A DNA stretch of 64,000 bases from Rosistilla ulvae (lineage in GTDB: Bacteria; Planctomycetota; Planctomycetia; Pirellulales; Pirellulaceae): positions 5,581,798 to 5,645,797 of the forward strand of contig NZ_CP036261.1 in NCBI RefSeq assembly GCF_007741475.1, written 5' to 3'. The position numbers and the translations under genes were made by a program. Of this stretch, positions 36,401 through 46,071 are shown in pieces. The number at the start of each line of letters is the position of its first letter. Within the stretch, counting starts at the first letter, position 1. The notes beneath the pieces were generated by a model. That model saw nothing but the letters and a program-made list of their open reading frames with translations, ran no database searches and was not told the origin of the DNA.

Positions 36401-36701
36401 CGTGCCGCAGCAGGCGTTGGCGATGGCGAACAGCGAATTGTCGCTGACGATGTCCGAAAAGATCGCTCAACGGATTGGTGATGCGACCTCCGATCCTTCG
36501 CTCGCCAGCTTCATCGATCAAGCGTTCCTGACGCTGCTGGCGCGGTTGCCGGCCGATCCGGAGCGACAAGCGTGCGCCGATTTCTGTCGCCAATTGGTCG
36601 ATCGATCGACGCTCGAATCTGCGGCGGAACGCGATGTCCGTGCGCGACAGCGATTGATCCACGCGCTGCTGAACCACAACGATTACATTTCGATTCGGTG
36701 A
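33483..36701 (+). CDS. Planctomycete cytochrome C / DUF1549 / DUF1553 protein
   Basis: The 1072-residue exported protein has a signal peptide and a heme c motif CYSCH at 37-41 inside the Planctomycete cytochrome C (PSCyt1) domain. DUF1549 follows ([20 protein letters not shown], ending with [17 protein letters not shown]-like [18 protein letters not shown]). A concanavalin-like insert at about 480-650 comes next, then Ala/Lys-rich coiled coils. DUF1553 closes the protein ([35 protein letters not shown]). The CAKCH of DUF1549 is a second CxxCH. Such proteins pair with a DUF1501 partner, here 5 bp downstream. The pair is typical of Planctomycetes and its substrate is unknown. Confidence 0.9.
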   Translation: MQASKLLLALTFAALCGQPAAAVDYLTDIKPILETKCYSCHGALKQEADLRLETRALMLESDSIVPGNAAESLLLERVCSTDDDRMPPPEDGAALKPAELALLKAWIDAGAVAPDEPTPVAPDQHWSFLTVEKPPIPKLSDSASDSAIANPIDSFLQVRREALQLKVQPPADRPLALRRLYLDLIGLPPTSEQLADERPWDQIVDELLASPEHAQRWARHWMDIWRYSDWYGLGAQLRNSQKHIWHWRDWIVESLQADKGYDQMVMEMLAGDELAPSDPDVLRATGFLARNYYLFNRTTWLDSTIEHTGKAFLGLTLNCAKCHDHKYDPITHVDYYRMRAIFEPHQVRLDPVPGETNFEKDGLPRVFDDHLQAETFLHLRGDPTKPDPETEITPGVPALLASFAPPVTPVELPAWAYAPGSRDYVARDQLAEAKQRVVAAESELQAAEQKAAQLPKAPGTTSAADDEAEFAAIEESFDALDPKRWELVGEGWRFEEGKLLQTISGRDSHFLHLQTPHPRDFDLTCQYTTTGGDTYKSVMFRFDDSADGQFNNYVYSSAHEPAPKIQVAYARQGKSNYPGAGRVSRQIAVGKEYKLRIAVRDTLINVWLDDKFLLATHLPERRESGRFSISGFDATLALNHLTLAPLAADAKLQAAKGKAPATPATIKQAVEIAAAKLQAARAAESSLTATIAADRLRFAADADEAATTAAASIAALRQAESLQAAAEYELLLAGEDANKRKAAEAKRAKAEKQRLAAEAGKAKYKSVRASKKALETPEHNDSYYGATYPSQSTGRRLALARWITDRKNPLTARVAVNHLWARHFGTPLVESVFDFGLRAKPPEHLALLDYLAAELMESGWSMRHLHRMMVTSQTYQLSASTVDADATTLAADPTNAFYWRMNTRRMQSQTVRDSLLHLAGELDLTAGGPSVDPGPKSRRRSLYFKHSRDQQDKFLSMFDDADLLQCYLRNESIVPQQALAMANSELSLTMSEKIAQRIGDATSDPSLASFIDQAFLTLLARLPADPERQACADFCRQLVDRSTLESAAERDVRARQRLIHALLNHNDYISIR

Positions 36702-36706
36702 GAAAA

Positions 36707-38176
36707 ATGGCTGCCAACAAATCGCAATTCGATTCACAAATGAACGATCCACACAACCGTCGCCGCTTCCTGTCCGGAGCCGGCTTGGGACTCGGGTCGA
36801 TCGCCCTCTCATCGATGTTGGCCGACGAACAGCGAGCCAACGCGGCGGGGCTGCATCTGCCCGACGACCGTCCGCATTTCGCTCCCAAAGCCAAAAACGT
36901 GATCTGGTTGTTCATGCGTGGCGGTGTCAGCCACATGGAGAGCTTCGATCCCAAGCCGATGTTGAACAAGTTCGCCGGCAAGTCGATCGATGAAACGCCG
37001 TACGCCAACGTTAGCGATCCCGAATTGCTGAAACGGGTGCGGGTCGTCGTCGTCAACGATGCCAACGGCCAGCAACGCAAGCAACTCTATCCGTTGCAGG
37101 TCGGTTACAAGGCGTACGGGCAGAGCGGGATCGAGGTCAGCGATTGGTTTCCGCACATCGGTTCGTGCATCGACGATATCGCCGTCGTCCGTTCGATGTG
37201 GACGACCGACGATAATCATGGTGCTCAGGTTCAATTCCATTCCGGACGCCACATGCTCGACCCGCGCGTGCCGACGATTGGGGCCTGGATCAATTACGGC
37301 TTGGGAACGTTGAACCAGAACCTGCCGCAATTCATCAGCATGGGGCCGCGGTTCTTCGACCGTCGCGATGGGCATTACCTGGGGCCGGCCTACGATGCAG
37401 TCGAGCTGAAGGTCGACCCGAGCAATCCGCTCGACTACGCCTCGCCGCAACGAGCGGTGACGCCAACGGAGCAGCAGATGGGTTTTGATCTCGTCAGTCA
37501 GCTAAATCGGCTGAGCGATTCTCGATACCCACGCGACGGGGCGATGGAAGCGCGAACCAAGTCGTATGAACTGGCGTTCCGGATGCAGACCGCGGTTCCC
37601 GATGTGATTCGGTTCGACCATGAGACGCAGGCGACCAAGAACCTGTACGGCCTAGACCAACCCGAGACGCGGGCCTTTGGCGAGCAACTGCTTGCCGCCC
37701 GGCGGTTCAGCGAACAGGGCGTCCGATTTATTCAGATCATGCACGGCGGCGGAGCGGCCGGCGCGTGGGATCAGCATTCGAATCTGAAGGCAAAGCACAG
37801 CCAGCTGTCGATGCAGGTCGATCGGCCGATCGCGGGACTGTTGAAGGATCTGAAGCAACGCGGAATGCTGGATGAAACGCTTGTTGTGTTTGCCACCGAA
37901 TTCGGTCGCACTCCCGGTTCGCAAGGGAGCGACGGACGCGATCACCATCCCTACGGCTTCAGCGTTTGGCTGGCAGGGGGCGGAATCAAGGGAGGCGTTG
38001 CCCACGGGGCGACAGATGAGATCGGATTCCATGCGACCGAAAACCCGCACTACGTGACCGACATCCACGCCACGATCATGCACCAACTGGGCTTGGATTC
38101 GCACCGCATGGAAGTCGCCGGGCACAAGCGGCTGGAGCAAGACTTTGGCCACGTGATCCACGACATCTTGGCGTAA
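36707..38176 (+). CDS. DUF1501 family protein, Tat-exported
   Basis: From [17 protein letters not shown] the protein is 489 residues with a twin-arginine signal ([19 protein letters not shown]). The DUF1501 domain has [64 protein letters not shown] and [11 protein letters not shown], resembling the alkaline-phosphatase-like sulfatase fold. It follows the DUF1549/1553 gene by 5 bp and is surely co-transcribed. The conserved pairing suggests the two form one exported complex; the reaction is unknown. An ATG 33 bp downstream (MNDPHN) is also possible. Confidence 0.92.
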   Translation: MAANKSQFDSQMNDPHNRRRFLSGAGLGLGSIALSSMLADEQRANAAGLHLPDDRPHFAPKAKNVIWLFMRGGVSHMESFDPKPMLNKFAGKSIDETPYANVSDPELLKRVRVVVVNDANGQQRKQLYPLQVGYKAYGQSGIEVSDWFPHIGSCIDDIAVVRSMWTTDDNHGAQVQFHSGRHMLDPRVPTIGAWINYGLGTLNQNLPQFISMGPRFFDRRDGHYLGPAYDAVELKVDPSNPLDYASPQRAVTPTEQQMGFDLVSQLNRLSDSRYPRDGAMEARTKSYELAFRMQTAVPDVIRFDHETQATKNLYGLDQPETRAFGEQLLAARRFSEQGVRFIQIMHGGGAAGAWDQHSNLKAKHSQLSMQVDRPIAGLLKDLKQRGMLDETLVVFATEFGRTPGSQGSDGRDHHPYGFSVWLAGGGIKGGVAHGATDEIGFHATENPHYVTDIHATIMHQLGLDSHRMEVAGHKRLEQDFGHVIHDILA

Positions 38177-38197
38177 CGCGTGCCACGCTTGGCGGGC

Positions 38198-38659
38198 CTA
38201 AACCGGAAACGATTTGCCTTCGAGCTTTTCAACCGCTTCGCGAATCGCGTCGGGAACGGGAACCGGTTTCTGTTGAGCGAAGTTGTAGAGCACGACGTCG
38301 CAAGACGCCTGAGCCGCCGGGACGCCGGTCGCTTCGTCGACGATCAAACATTCCAGCGAAACGCTGCCGATCGAAACGCGACTGACACGGACGCCAACAG
38401 CCACGTCGCCGGGAAAGTTCAACTGCCGAAGGTACTTGCACTGGACCGAAGCGACGATCGCTCCGGTGCCGCTATCGCGCGAGACGACCTCCACGCCAAC
38501 ACGCTCGCCGTAGAGGCAGCGAACGTGTTCGAACCACTTCATGTAGACCACGTTGTTGACATGCCCATACGCATCCAGATCGCCCCATTGGATCGGAATC
38601 CGGACGACGATGGGAAAGTCTTGTAGCGCGGTCGGTCGTTGAAATTCGGTGGAGCTCAA
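38198..38659 (-). CDS. Acyl-CoA thioesterase, 4-hydroxybenzoyl-CoA thioesterase (hotdog) family
   Basis: The hotdog-fold motif WGDLDAYGHVNNVVYMKWFE contains the catalytic Asp region (D-x-D-x-x-G-H-V-N-N) of the 4HBT family. YLRQLNFPGDVAVGVRV and the C-terminal LYNFAQQKPVPVPD match too. Such enzymes hydrolyse acyl-CoA thioesters. A TTG at 38659 starts after the potassium channel stop codon, with GAAGAAGAG 7 nt upstream. An earlier start at 38731 would overlap the channel gene by 67 bp. The short start suggests translational coupling with the channel. Family is firm, start less so. Confidence 0.83.
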   Translation of the reverse strand: MSSTEFQRPTALQDFPIVVRIPIQWGDLDAYGHVNNVVYMKWFEHVRCLYGERVGVEVVSRDSGTGAIVASVQCKYLRQLNFPGDVAVGVRVSRVSIGSVSLECLIVDEATGVPAAQASCDVVLYNFAQQKPVPVPDAIREAVEKLEGKSFPV

Positions 38660-38663
38660 TCGT

Positions 38664-39602
38664 CTACTCTTCTTCCCGCGGCATCGGTTCGCCACATTGG
38701 TTGCAGTATCGCGCGTCGGATGGTTGATCATCGCGACCGCAGCGTTGGCATGTTTTCAGTTCGTCATCGTCATTTTCATCGGCGAGGGCTCGATTCCCCA
38801 ATCGGTCGCGAGCATGCGCGGTCTCGCTGAGTCGAGCAGTGACGAAACCTGTCGGCACGATGATCAAACTGTAGCCCAACAAAATCAAGACGGCACTGAT
38901 AATCTTGCCCGCGGTCGTCTTGGGAACAACGTCGCCGTAACCGACCGTGGTCATCGTCACGATCGCCCAATACATCGATTGTGGGATCGAATCGAAACTG
39001 GAACTGGGGGCGCGATTGTTCAAGTGGTCGTCGAAGTTTTCGACTTGGTACATCAACGTTCCGCTGAGCGTGACGGCGATCACGACGGTGAACAGAAAGA
39101 CGACGATCTTGCCGCGCGAGTCCCAGATGCTGCGGTACAAGACGTCCGCTTCGCTCATCAAACGCAGCAGCTTCAGAACCCGAAACACCCGCAGCAATCG
39201 GATCGATCGGACCATCGCAACCGAAGCGAAATGGCTGCCCGCCAGATAGAAGATGTAGGTCGGCAGGATCGAACAGAGATCGATCAGCCCCCAAAAACTG
39301 AACATGTAGCGTTGCGGTTTCCGAACGCAGCTCAGCCGGACCAGATACTCGGCGGTGAACAGGATCGTGAACGACCACTCCAACGCCTGGAAGTACCACG
39401 AGTACCGATCGGCCACGCTGCTGACCGTTTCCATGCTGACAACGGCCACGCTGACCAGAATCGCGATCAACAGCCCGATATCGAACAGCTTGCCCGTCGG
39501 CGTGTCCGATTCGAAGATGATGATGTAGAGTTCGCGTCGCCAGCCCGACGCCGGGCATTGCAAACGGCGTTCTTGGCGAGTGAAATGATCGTGAACGTTC
39601 AT
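38664..39602 (-). CDS. Voltage-gated-type potassium channel with zinc-ribbon tail
   Basis: The 312-residue membrane protein from MNVHDHFTRQERRLQ has six membrane segments. The S4 helix is arginine-rich (RSIRLLRVFRVLKLLRLM, 132-149), and the pore filter TTVGYGD lies at 218-224. Thus it is a Kv-like tetrameric K+ channel. The C-terminal tail holds two CxxC pairs (C285/C288, C300/C303) as in a zinc ribbon, an unusual addition for a bacterial channel. The frame extends to 39713 but adds a non-homologous tail. It is followed by the thioesterase gene with 4 bp between. Confidence 0.92.
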   Translation of the reverse strand: MNVHDHFTRQERRLQCPASGWRRELYIIIFESDTPTGKLFDIGLLIAILVSVAVVSMETVSSVADRYSWYFQALEWSFTILFTAEYLVRLSCVRKPQRYMFSFWGLIDLCSILPTYIFYLAGSHFASVAMVRSIRLLRVFRVLKLLRLMSEADVLYRSIWDSRGKIVVFLFTVVIAVTLSGTLMYQVENFDDHLNNRAPSSSFDSIPQSMYWAIVTMTTVGYGDVVPKTTAGKIISAVLILLGYSLIIVPTGFVTARLSETAHARDRLGNRALADENDDDELKTCQRCGRDDQPSDARYCNQCGEPMPREEE

Positions 39603-39730
39603 GCAGGCCAAAGCTTCTTCGGTTCGGCGCCTATGTTGGTTTTTCGATGCAACGGTTTCCGGTATCATCGAATCGCGGAACGACCACTTTACAAACTCCC
39701 GATGTCGCCTCAAACCACGTGATTGCGCGA

Positions 39731-39979
39731 ATGGCCCGATTAAAGCTGATTCTTGTTGTTTCGTTCCTGCTTCTGCTGGTGATTATCGCCTACCTGAACC
39801 GCGGCAAAGTTGCCCTGAATCTGCTGTTTTCCGAGTTTGAAGTCCCCGTCACGATCCTGATCTGCGTCACGGCGCTGATCGGATTTGCAGTCGGAGTCGT
39901 GTTTGGGGCGAGAATCCCGCGAAAGTTGAAAGTCACCGGCGTGCCAGCCGATTCCAAAAACTCGGCCAAAGCGAAGTAG
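39731..39979 (+). CDS. LapA-domain (DUF1049) small membrane protein
   Basis: The 82-residue protein from MARLKLILVVSFLLLLVIIA has two membrane helices separated by YLNRGKVALNLLFSEFEVPV and ends in a basic tail. This is the layout of LapA/DUF1049 domain proteins, where LapA helps lipopolysaccharide assembly in Gram-negative bacteria. It diverges from the channel gene, 128 bp away. Membership of the family is likely, but the role in a planctomycete is unproven. Confidence 0.75.
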   Translation: MARLKLILVVSFLLLLVIIAYLNRGKVALNLLFSEFEVPVTILICVTALIGFAVGVVFGARIPRKLKVTGVPADSKNSAKAK

Positions 39980-40054
39980 CAGCTCTCCGGTCCGGCCAGC
40001 AGAGCCTCGATTCACGAACAATCGCGTTTCCCCAGAGATCGATCCGCCGGCGAT

Positions 40055-40756
40055 TTATCGGGCATCGGCGGGGCAGACGACATAGCAGCAGCTTGGCACC
40101 CAGCGCCGCGTCGATCGTTGGACCAACTGGTATTTGCAATCGTCGATGACTTGCAAAACGACGTCGTCGGGGACAAACAGATTCTGCACGCCAAACACGA
40201 CGCGGCCGTGAGGCGACAGAAACGTGGGTGCCTGGCTCAAGAACTCGCGAAGCACCTGGGTCCCGTCGTGGCCGCCGTCCCAAACCTGATCGCCGTCGAC
40301 TCCCAGACGCTTGGTCAATTGCAGGTCTTGCCCCTGCTGCGACGGAACATAGGGGACGTTGAAGAAGATCACATCGTACCGACTCTCGGCATCGACACCC
40401 GAGAAGAGGTCGCTGACGACAAACCGCGTCGACACATCATTTGCTTCAGCCACCCGCTGCGATGATTCCACTCGCGCTGTCGAGCAATCAGCGCCGTGCA
40501 ATTCGACGTGGCATTGTTTGGCGACCGACAGTCCGACCAATGCCGCTTGCCCGATCCCCATCTCAAAAACGGCGGTGTCATCGGGAGTGAGCGTGTCGCA
40601 AACCGCTTGCCGCAGCGCCACGGTCGTCGGATCGAAACTGACATCCACCTCGGCGGGAACCTTCACGCCAAACAACTGCTTGATCAGCCAGTGGTTCGAA
40701 CGAACCATCGCCAAGATCGGATGGGTGACTTCGTAAACCATTGACTTCAAATCCAT
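40055..40756 (-). CDS. Class I SAM-dependent methyltransferase, PrmC-like
   Basis: The 233-residue soluble protein has the Rossmann motif I VFEMGIGQAALVGLSVAK, motif II acidic loop HGADCSTARVESSQR, and a motif IV-like IIFFNVPYVPSQQ in the position where HemK/PrmC methyltransferases have NPPY. These mark an N-methyltransferase of the class I fold, with the Pro-Tyr loop placing the substrate amide or base. The target cannot be inferred. Stands alone on the minus strand. Confidence 0.75.
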   Translation of the reverse strand: MDLKSMVYEVTHPILAMVRSNHWLIKQLFGVKVPAEVDVSFDPTTVALRQAVCDTLTPDDTAVFEMGIGQAALVGLSVAKQCHVELHGADCSTARVESSQRVAEANDVSTRFVVSDLFSGVDAESRYDVIFFNVPYVPSQQGQDLQLTKRLGVDGDQVWDGGHDGTQVLREFLSQAPTFLSPHGRVVFGVQNLFVPDDVVLQVIDDCKYQLVQRSTRRWVPSCCYVVCPADAR

Positions 40757-41378
40757 CGATCACCCTTTCCGCAGACGAAACATCCCCAAGTGGGGACTAA
40801 AAACAGCTGATAATAGTCGGTTCACGCCAACTGAACAGCACGGGACAGATGTCGACACACTCACCACCCCATCATAAACCTCACGATATAGCGAGTTTCT
40901 AGGCCTCCATCGTTTCCCATCCCCCCCTGGAGTAAGAAGACGACATCGATCGGCAGCGAGGTATCAAACAGACATCGCACCGCGTTGCGTGAGGCAGAAA
41001 ATCAAATCATGTTAAGAAACACCCTAACAACCAGTCACTACTGGACACCACCGCCCCTCACAAGAACCGAGCCGAGCTGTTTCGGATTGATTGCCAGTCA
41101 ACAATTTTTCAAATTTCCCCGACCACCCTTCTTAATAACGTTGCTCCCGAAGACGCAGAGAGGACGTGTACGTGGTGGAAACTCCCACAGAAAAATCGCA
41201 GGTGTCACACCGAAACGGTTAACCGGTTCTTCACCAAACAGAAGCTTTTTCATCACAGTCGCCATGTAGCTTGCGGTTGCTTTTTGAAGTCGTGCCCATC
41301 GAGATGAGGCATACTCGCGTCGGCCGCTGTCGCCACGCAGACTTCGATTCATTTGATACAAAACCGGAGCAACTCCCT
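40757..41378. other. Intergenic region with no gene seen
   Basis: About 620 bp between the methyltransferase and the DUF1559 gene. A 94-codon plus-strand frame from 40985 lacks domain and ribosome binding site. The region probably contains the DUF1559 promoter. Confidence 0.55.
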
Positions 41379-42479
41379 GTGTGCTGTTTACAACAGACTT
41401 CCCCCCTCTCAGATCGTTCGAACCGCCGTGGCTTCACGCTGGTCGAACTGTTGGTCGTGATCGCGATCATCGGAATTCTTGTCGGCTTGCTGCTGCCAGC
41501 GGTTCAAGCGGCGCGCGAAGCGGCAAGACGAATGCAGTGCCAAAACAACATGAAACAACTCGGGCTGGCGTTGCACAATCACATGGACACCTACGGGTCG
41601 CTGCCACCGGGGCACGTCAACTTCGACACAACCGACAATCGTTTTAAGACCGGCGGTTGGCAGCACGGACAAGAGCAACTGGGCTGGCACTGGCTAGCGC
41701 TCGTTCTACCCTACGTCGAACAACCCGGTCTTTGGGAACAAGTGAAGGTATGTGACAAAGCGATGGTGAGCACGTCCAACCCTTGCGATCACTGCGAAGC
41801 CATGAGCACCAACTCCAACTTTGGACGCGAGCAACTGCCTGCGTTCTCGCGATGCCCTTCGGCGGTCAAGCTCTCGAAGCAATTCAGCGATGGCGGTTAC
41901 GGGCTCGAAGCGCTCGGCAAAGGGAGCAACTACGCAGCCAGTTGGGGTTCGGGAAACATGCTCTCCTGGGAATCCTCCAGCACCCGCGGTGCGTTTGGGA
42001 CCGTCTATCTGTCGCCTACCAAGGTCTATTCAGCCAGCGGCACGTCCAACAAATTCCAGCACAACAAGGGAATGCGCAGCCGCGACTTTACCGACGGGAT
42101 GAGCAACACCGTGGCGCTCAGCGAGATCATCGGCAGCGACGGGCTAACCGGAACGTCCAGCCCCGACATCCGCGGCGTCTGGATGTCCCCAGCGATGGGA
42201 GCGACGGTCTTCTCCGCCTTCCTGAATCCCAACTCGCGTGAGCGGGATGTGATCGCAGCGTGCGACGAAGCGATTCCCGATACCAAGTTCCCGTTGTTGG
42301 CTTGCACCGAAGAACGCGATACCGAAAACGTTTACGCCGCGGCAAGAAGCTACCACGCAGGCGGCGTCAACACGGCGATGGCCGATGGATCGGTTCGCTT
42401 CTTCTCCGAAACGGTCGACAACGTCGCCGTCTGGCGTCCGTTGAACACAGCTCAGAATGGCGAAGTGATCAGCGAATAG
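41379..42479 (+). CDS. DUF1559 prepilin-leader protein
   Basis: The protein (about 366 residues) has the prepilin helix [20 protein letters not shown], the block [20 protein letters not shown] and a C-terminal [23 protein letters not shown] (H-X9-DG). A GTG at 41379 has GGAG about 11 nt upstream and gives a short basic leader of about 20 residues, typical of the family. The frame stays open back to 41271 (first ATG at 41304), so the start is uncertain. This is the only DUF1559 gene of the window without an adjacent transthyretin-like lipoprotein. A strong terminator follows. Confidence 0.88.
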   Translation: MCCLQQTSPLSDRSNRRGFTLVELLVVIAIIGILVGLLLPAVQAAREAARRMQCQNNMKQLGLALHNHMDTYGSLPPGHVNFDTTDNRFKTGGWQHGQEQLGWHWLALVLPYVEQPGLWEQVKVCDKAMVSTSNPCDHCEAMSTNSNFGREQLPAFSRCPSAVKLSKQFSDGGYGLEALGKGSNYAASWGSGNMLSWESSSTRGAFGTVYLSPTKVYSASGTSNKFQHNKGMRSRDFTDGMSNTVALSEIIGSDGLTGTSSPDIRGVWMSPAMGATVFSAFLNPNSRERDVIAACDEAIPDTKFPLLACTEERDTENVYAAARSYHAGGVNTAMADGSVRFFSETVDNVAVWRPLNTAQNGEVISE

Positions 42480-42511
42480 AAACTCGACCGAAAACGATAA
42501 ACCTATAAAAT

Positions 42512-42550
42512 AAGCTCGCCTTTCCCATTCAAGGAGAGGCGAGCTTTTTT
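42512..42550 (+). terminator. Rho-independent terminator after the DUF1559 gene
   Basis: aagctcgcct (42512-42521) pairs with aggcgagctt (42537-42546), 10 bp, with a 15-nt loop and a run of T residues immediately after. It lies 33 nt beyond the stop codon at 42479. Confidence 0.88.
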
Positions 42551-42647
42551 CGTTTCTCGTTTCGATCCTAAACAAATCCGCTGCTTCCACGGATCCACTC
42601 GCGCCGCAGGCTCGGCGCGATCAGGCTTTCTCAAACCATGGGCTCGG

Positions 42648-44924
42648 CTACTGGCAAGCCTTCAGCGGTTCGGATTCGTTCGGCGAACCCTCGATATCAA
42701 GGAATTCGATCCTTCCCGATTTGACGTCGTACACGGCGCCAACCAACTTCACCGTCCCCGCTTTGACAGCGTTGCCGATCACGTCGCTGCGCCGCAAGAT
42801 CTCTTCACCCGTCCGGCAGACGTTCTGCTTGGCAACCTCATCGACGTACGTCTCCAACGCTTCCTCACTCATTCCATCCAACGCGTTGGAATCGATTCCA
42901 CTGACGCTTGGTGCGATCTCATCGACGATCGCCTGCAGGTGCTGGCATCCGGTCGCCGACATTGCATCCTGGCCATTGGCGACCAGATTGACCGCGGCGG
43001 TCACGGCACCACAGCGGGTGTGGCCAAGGACCACAACCAACTTGACTCCCGCTACGCCAACGGCATATTCAAGGCTGCCTAGCGATTTTGTACCGACGAT
43101 ATTTCCCGCCACGCGGACGCTGAAGATATCCCCCACGCCGAGATCGAAAACCAATTCGGCGGGAACCCGCGAATCGATACAGGAGAGGACGGCAGCCAGC
43201 GGATTTTGTCCCATCGCCGTCGCATTGACCTGTCGGCCCAAGTCGCGATTCAACCGAGTGCCATCGACAAATCGCCGATTCCCCTCGCGGAGAATTTCGA
43301 CCACTTGATCCGAAGCGACCCGGTCCTGCAATTCGCGACTGGAATAATCAGCAAACTGGACCTCGTCCTGCAATTGATACTTCGCTCGAAACCCCTTCAA
43401 GCTGACCGTGATACCTCGAGCCGGCCCCACGTTCTCTTTGAAGTCGCGGATCAAACTCAAAACATCCGGATCGATGTAATCCGAATCCGATGCGTCGATC
43501 AACAAGTCGCTTCCACGCTTTGATTCGTTCAAGACCCGTTCGATCGCCGCTCGGTTCAAGAAGCTGACTTGGTTTGCCAATTCGATATGCGTTACATCGC
43601 CGGCCAGATGCGTTTCAACAATCCGGCGAATCGGTCTACGGAGATTGCTGTTCAAAATAAACAGCACGCTGACCGCCAAGCCGATCAAAATTCCAATCAG
43701 AAGATCGGTAAAGACAATCGCAACGACGGTGATGATAAACGGCAAGAATTGGTAGCGTCCCTCGTCCCACATCTGCTTGAACAGTTTGGGGCTAGCCAAT
43801 TTGAAACCGGTCACCAACAGAATCGCAGCCAATGCCGACAGCGGAATCATGTTCATGTAACGCGGCAACAGTGCAACGCTCAACAGCAGCAACACGCCAT
43901 GGAAAATAGCGGAGAGTTTTGTCTTCGACCCCGCACCGACATTGACCGAACCGCGAACGACAACCGACGTGACCGGCAGACCACCGATCAATCCACAGGT
44001 CAAGTTACCGCAACCTTGCGCGATCAACTCGCGACTGGAGGGCGAATTGCGTTTTTCGGGATCCAGTTTGTCGACGGCTTCCAGATTCAAAAGCGTTTCC
44101 AACGAAGCCACCACGGCGATCGTGATCGCGGCAATATAAACCGCCGGGTTCACAACCTGGGTGAAGTCGGGCAACCGCAAGAACCCAACAAACTCCGAAA
44201 AACTACCGGCGATCGGAATCTGCACCAGATGGCTCGCAGTGATCGACCACTGCTCTCCCATCCCCTGGAACCACATGCTCAAACCAACGCCCAGAAAGAC
44301 GACGATCAGCGGGGCGGGAACAAGCGATTTTTTCAGCTTGGGGATCCGGTCCCAGACGACCAACAACGCAACCGACAGCAGACCGACAACCATCGCGCCG
44401 ACGTGTATCTCGCCAGCGACAATCGTCAACAATTCGGAGAACGTGTTCTCGTGATCGGGCTGCTGAAACGACATCTCTCCTTCGGGATCGGTGTCGTGAC
44501 CAAAGACGTGAGGAATCTGTTTCAGGATCAGGATGATACCGATCGCAACCAACAGACCCTTAATAACGCTGGAGGGGAAAAACGCCGACAGCGCTCCCCC
44601 TTTGGCGATCCCAAATCCGATTTGGATCAAACCGGCGATCGCAACGGCCAACAGGAAAGCTTCGAACGAACCGAGGACCGCGATCTGAGCGGCAACAATC
44701 GCGGTCAAACCGGCTGCTGGGCCGCTGACGCTGGTGTGAGAACCGCTGATCACAGCGACCACAATTCCACCCACGATTCCCGATAACAGACCTGAAAACA
44801 GATCGGCTCCCGAAGCCAACGCGATGCCCAGACACAATGGCAAGGCAACCAAAAAGACGACCAGCCCGGCGACGAGGTCACGGGCAACTGTAGAAGGTGA
44901 AAACAAGTTAGTATTTTGAGGCAT
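42648..44924 (-). CDS. SulP family anion transporter fused to beta-carbonic anhydrase
   Basis: From the ATG at 44924 (MPQNTNLFSPSTVARDLVAG) the protein is 758 residues. The first 430 form the SulP membrane domain: LPLCLGIALASGADLFSGLLSG, then ISGSHTSVSGPAAGLTA, LKQIPHVFGHDTDPEGE, ASLETLLNLEAVDKLDP and the conserved AQGCGNLTCGLIGGLPVTSVVVRGSVN. There is a STAS-like domain (about 445-530: LLIDASDSDYIDPDVLSLI) and then a complete beta-carbonic anhydrase with zinc ligands C582 (CIDSR), H635 and C638 (HTRCG) and D584. The fusion suggests direct coupling of bicarbonate transport to CO2 hydration. It stands alone on the minus strand. An upstream in-frame start at 45017 adds a non-homologous stretch. 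Confidence 0.95.
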   Translation of the reverse strand: MPQNTNLFSPSTVARDLVAGLVVFLVALPLCLGIALASGADLFSGLLSGIVGGIVVAVISGSHTSVSGPAAGLTAIVAAQIAVLGSFEAFLLAVAIAGLIQIGFGIAKGGALSAFFPSSVIKGLLVAIGIILILKQIPHVFGHDTDPEGEMSFQQPDHENTFSELLTIVAGEIHVGAMVVGLLSVALLVVWDRIPKLKKSLVPAPLIVVFLGVGLSMWFQGMGEQWSITASHLVQIPIAGSFSEFVGFLRLPDFTQVVNPAVYIAAITIAVVASLETLLNLEAVDKLDPEKRNSPSSRELIAQGCGNLTCGLIGGLPVTSVVVRGSVNVGAGSKTKLSAIFHGVLLLLSVALLPRYMNMIPLSALAAILLVTGFKLASPKLFKQMWDEGRYQFLPFIITVVAIVFTDLLIGILIGLAVSVLFILNSNLRRPIRRIVETHLAGDVTHIELANQVSFLNRAAIERVLNESKRGSDLLIDASDSDYIDPDVLSLIRDFKENVGPARGITVSLKGFRAKYQLQDEVQFADYSSRELQDRVASDQVVEILREGNRRFVDGTRLNRDLGRQVNATAMGQNPLAAVLSCIDSRVPAELVFDLGVGDIFSVRVAGNIVGTKSLGSLEYAVGVAGVKLVVVLGHTRCGAVTAAVNLVANGQDAMSATGCQHLQAIVDEIAPSVSGIDSNALDGMSEEALETYVDEVAKQNVCRTGEEILRRSDVIGNAVKAGTVKLVGAVYDVKSGRIEFLDIEGSPNESEPLKACQ

Positions 44925-45157
44925 CGACGTACCGTTTCTGTGATGAATTCTATAGCAACAATCGTTGCGGAGCCCGAGCAAAAGCCGAGCGCACCGTTGA
45001 ACTAAAAGTGCGCCCACGCTATCGACAAGCGCAGCAATTCTTTGGACAAAGACATCTCAACCATCACCGGATACCTATCAACGGACCGGTAGCGTGAATC
45101 GATGATCGCGATTGCACGAAGGGGTTCAGACGACGTGGAAACAAACAGAAAGCGGAG

Positions 45158-45484
45158 CTAACACCGCATCGGCGCTAAGAGGCCATTGGCGATTCGATGT
45201 CCGTCAATCGGCATAGGACGAGCGATTGCACGGAGCGTTGACCAGCGTGCGGGAGTCGACAAAACCGCCGCCAACACGCGTTGGAGCGGACGCGATGCTC
45301 GCTCGCGACGCTGCGAAGAACAAGCGACTCGCTCTTCGACTTCTTCGGTTTCGACAGGCCGCTCTTTGCCAAACAGCGAACGCGACGTCGACATGGTCAG
45401 TCCCAAGCTTGGCAGCGCAAGCAGGACCAACATGATGCACGGCATCATTCCGTCAAGTCGTCCGAGTCGGAAACGGTTTGGCAT
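45158..45484 (-). CDS. Small exported hypothetical protein, 108 aa
   Basis: From the ATG at 45484 (MPNRFRLGRLDGMMPCIMLVLLALPSLGLTMS) the protein has a signal-peptide-like hydrophobic stretch, then a charged middle (RPVETEEVEERVACSSQRRE). It closes with a compact C-terminus DGHRIANGLLAPMRC. The gene lies between the SulP fusion and the FAD oxidoreductase. No known domain. The frame is open further upstream to 45643, but the signal-like sequence favours the shorter start. Reality as a gene is supported by the exported-like architecture only. Confidence 0.42.
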   Translation of the reverse strand: MPNRFRLGRLDGMMPCIMLVLLALPSLGLTMSTSRSLFGKERPVETEEVEERVACSSQRRERASRPLQRVLAAVLSTPARWSTLRAIARPMPIDGHRIANGLLAPMRC

Positions 45485-46071
45485 GGGAATCAAAATGCAG
45501 GTGCAGCAGATATGTGACACGAGGAGGAACCTCGTGCTCCCCGAGTATTTTAGCGGACCGTCAGGTGTTGACAAGTTCTCTTCCGGCATCACGGCAAGCC
45601 ACGGGATTGGTATTTCGTCGACCATGACACTCCATTTCGCCAACTTTTCCTACGCTTTCGCTCGATTTCAACCCGCCATCAATGCCTCGGAGATTCGCTG
45701 GATTCCCGCGAGATTTCATCGAGACTTCATCGCAAAAACCAATCATCGATTGGCTTGCATCGATCCGGCACGCCAGACGTTCCCATTGCGCCACTCCCAT
45801 CGACTGTCGTTGTCATCGCTGCACTGCAACGCATCGGACCGATGCGAACCTAGCGGTCACGAAGCTCCCATTAAATCAGGGTTACAGTCAACCCGGCCCC
45901 CATCTAGAATTAGGAAGCGCATTTCCTGGTTCCACACGGGCCGACGACGCGCAGTTCGAATTTGCTAGCTCGCCTACCCATTGGCCCCAACCCCACCCGG
46001 TACCGTCCGCCGCAAGCGACCTGATTGCGACACCGCCGAAGACCGTCTCCAGCTACAGATTGCCAACACGC
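45485..46071. other. Intergenic region with no gene seen
   Basis: About 590 bp before the FAD oxidoreductase start. A long plus-strand frame is in phase with the oxidoreductase from 45682 but lacks homology upstream of the Tat signal. A perfect small hairpin cacgagg-aggaa-cctcgtg lies at about 45517-45536; it has no T run. Confidence 0.5.

Noticed and set aside
38649-39722. 357-codon plus-strand frame opposite the potassium channel.
   Set aside because: The minus strand has TTVGYGD and an arginine-rich S4; the opposite frame has no domain.
40985-41269. 94-codon plus-strand frame upstream of the DUF1559 gene.
   Set aside because: No ribosome binding site, no domain, and proline-rich unlike the neighbours.
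43569-44786. Long plus-strand open frame antisense to the SulP fusion.
   Set aside because: Antisense to a gene with complete SulP and carbonic anhydrase motifs; its translation is low-complexity and rich in Q, N and R.
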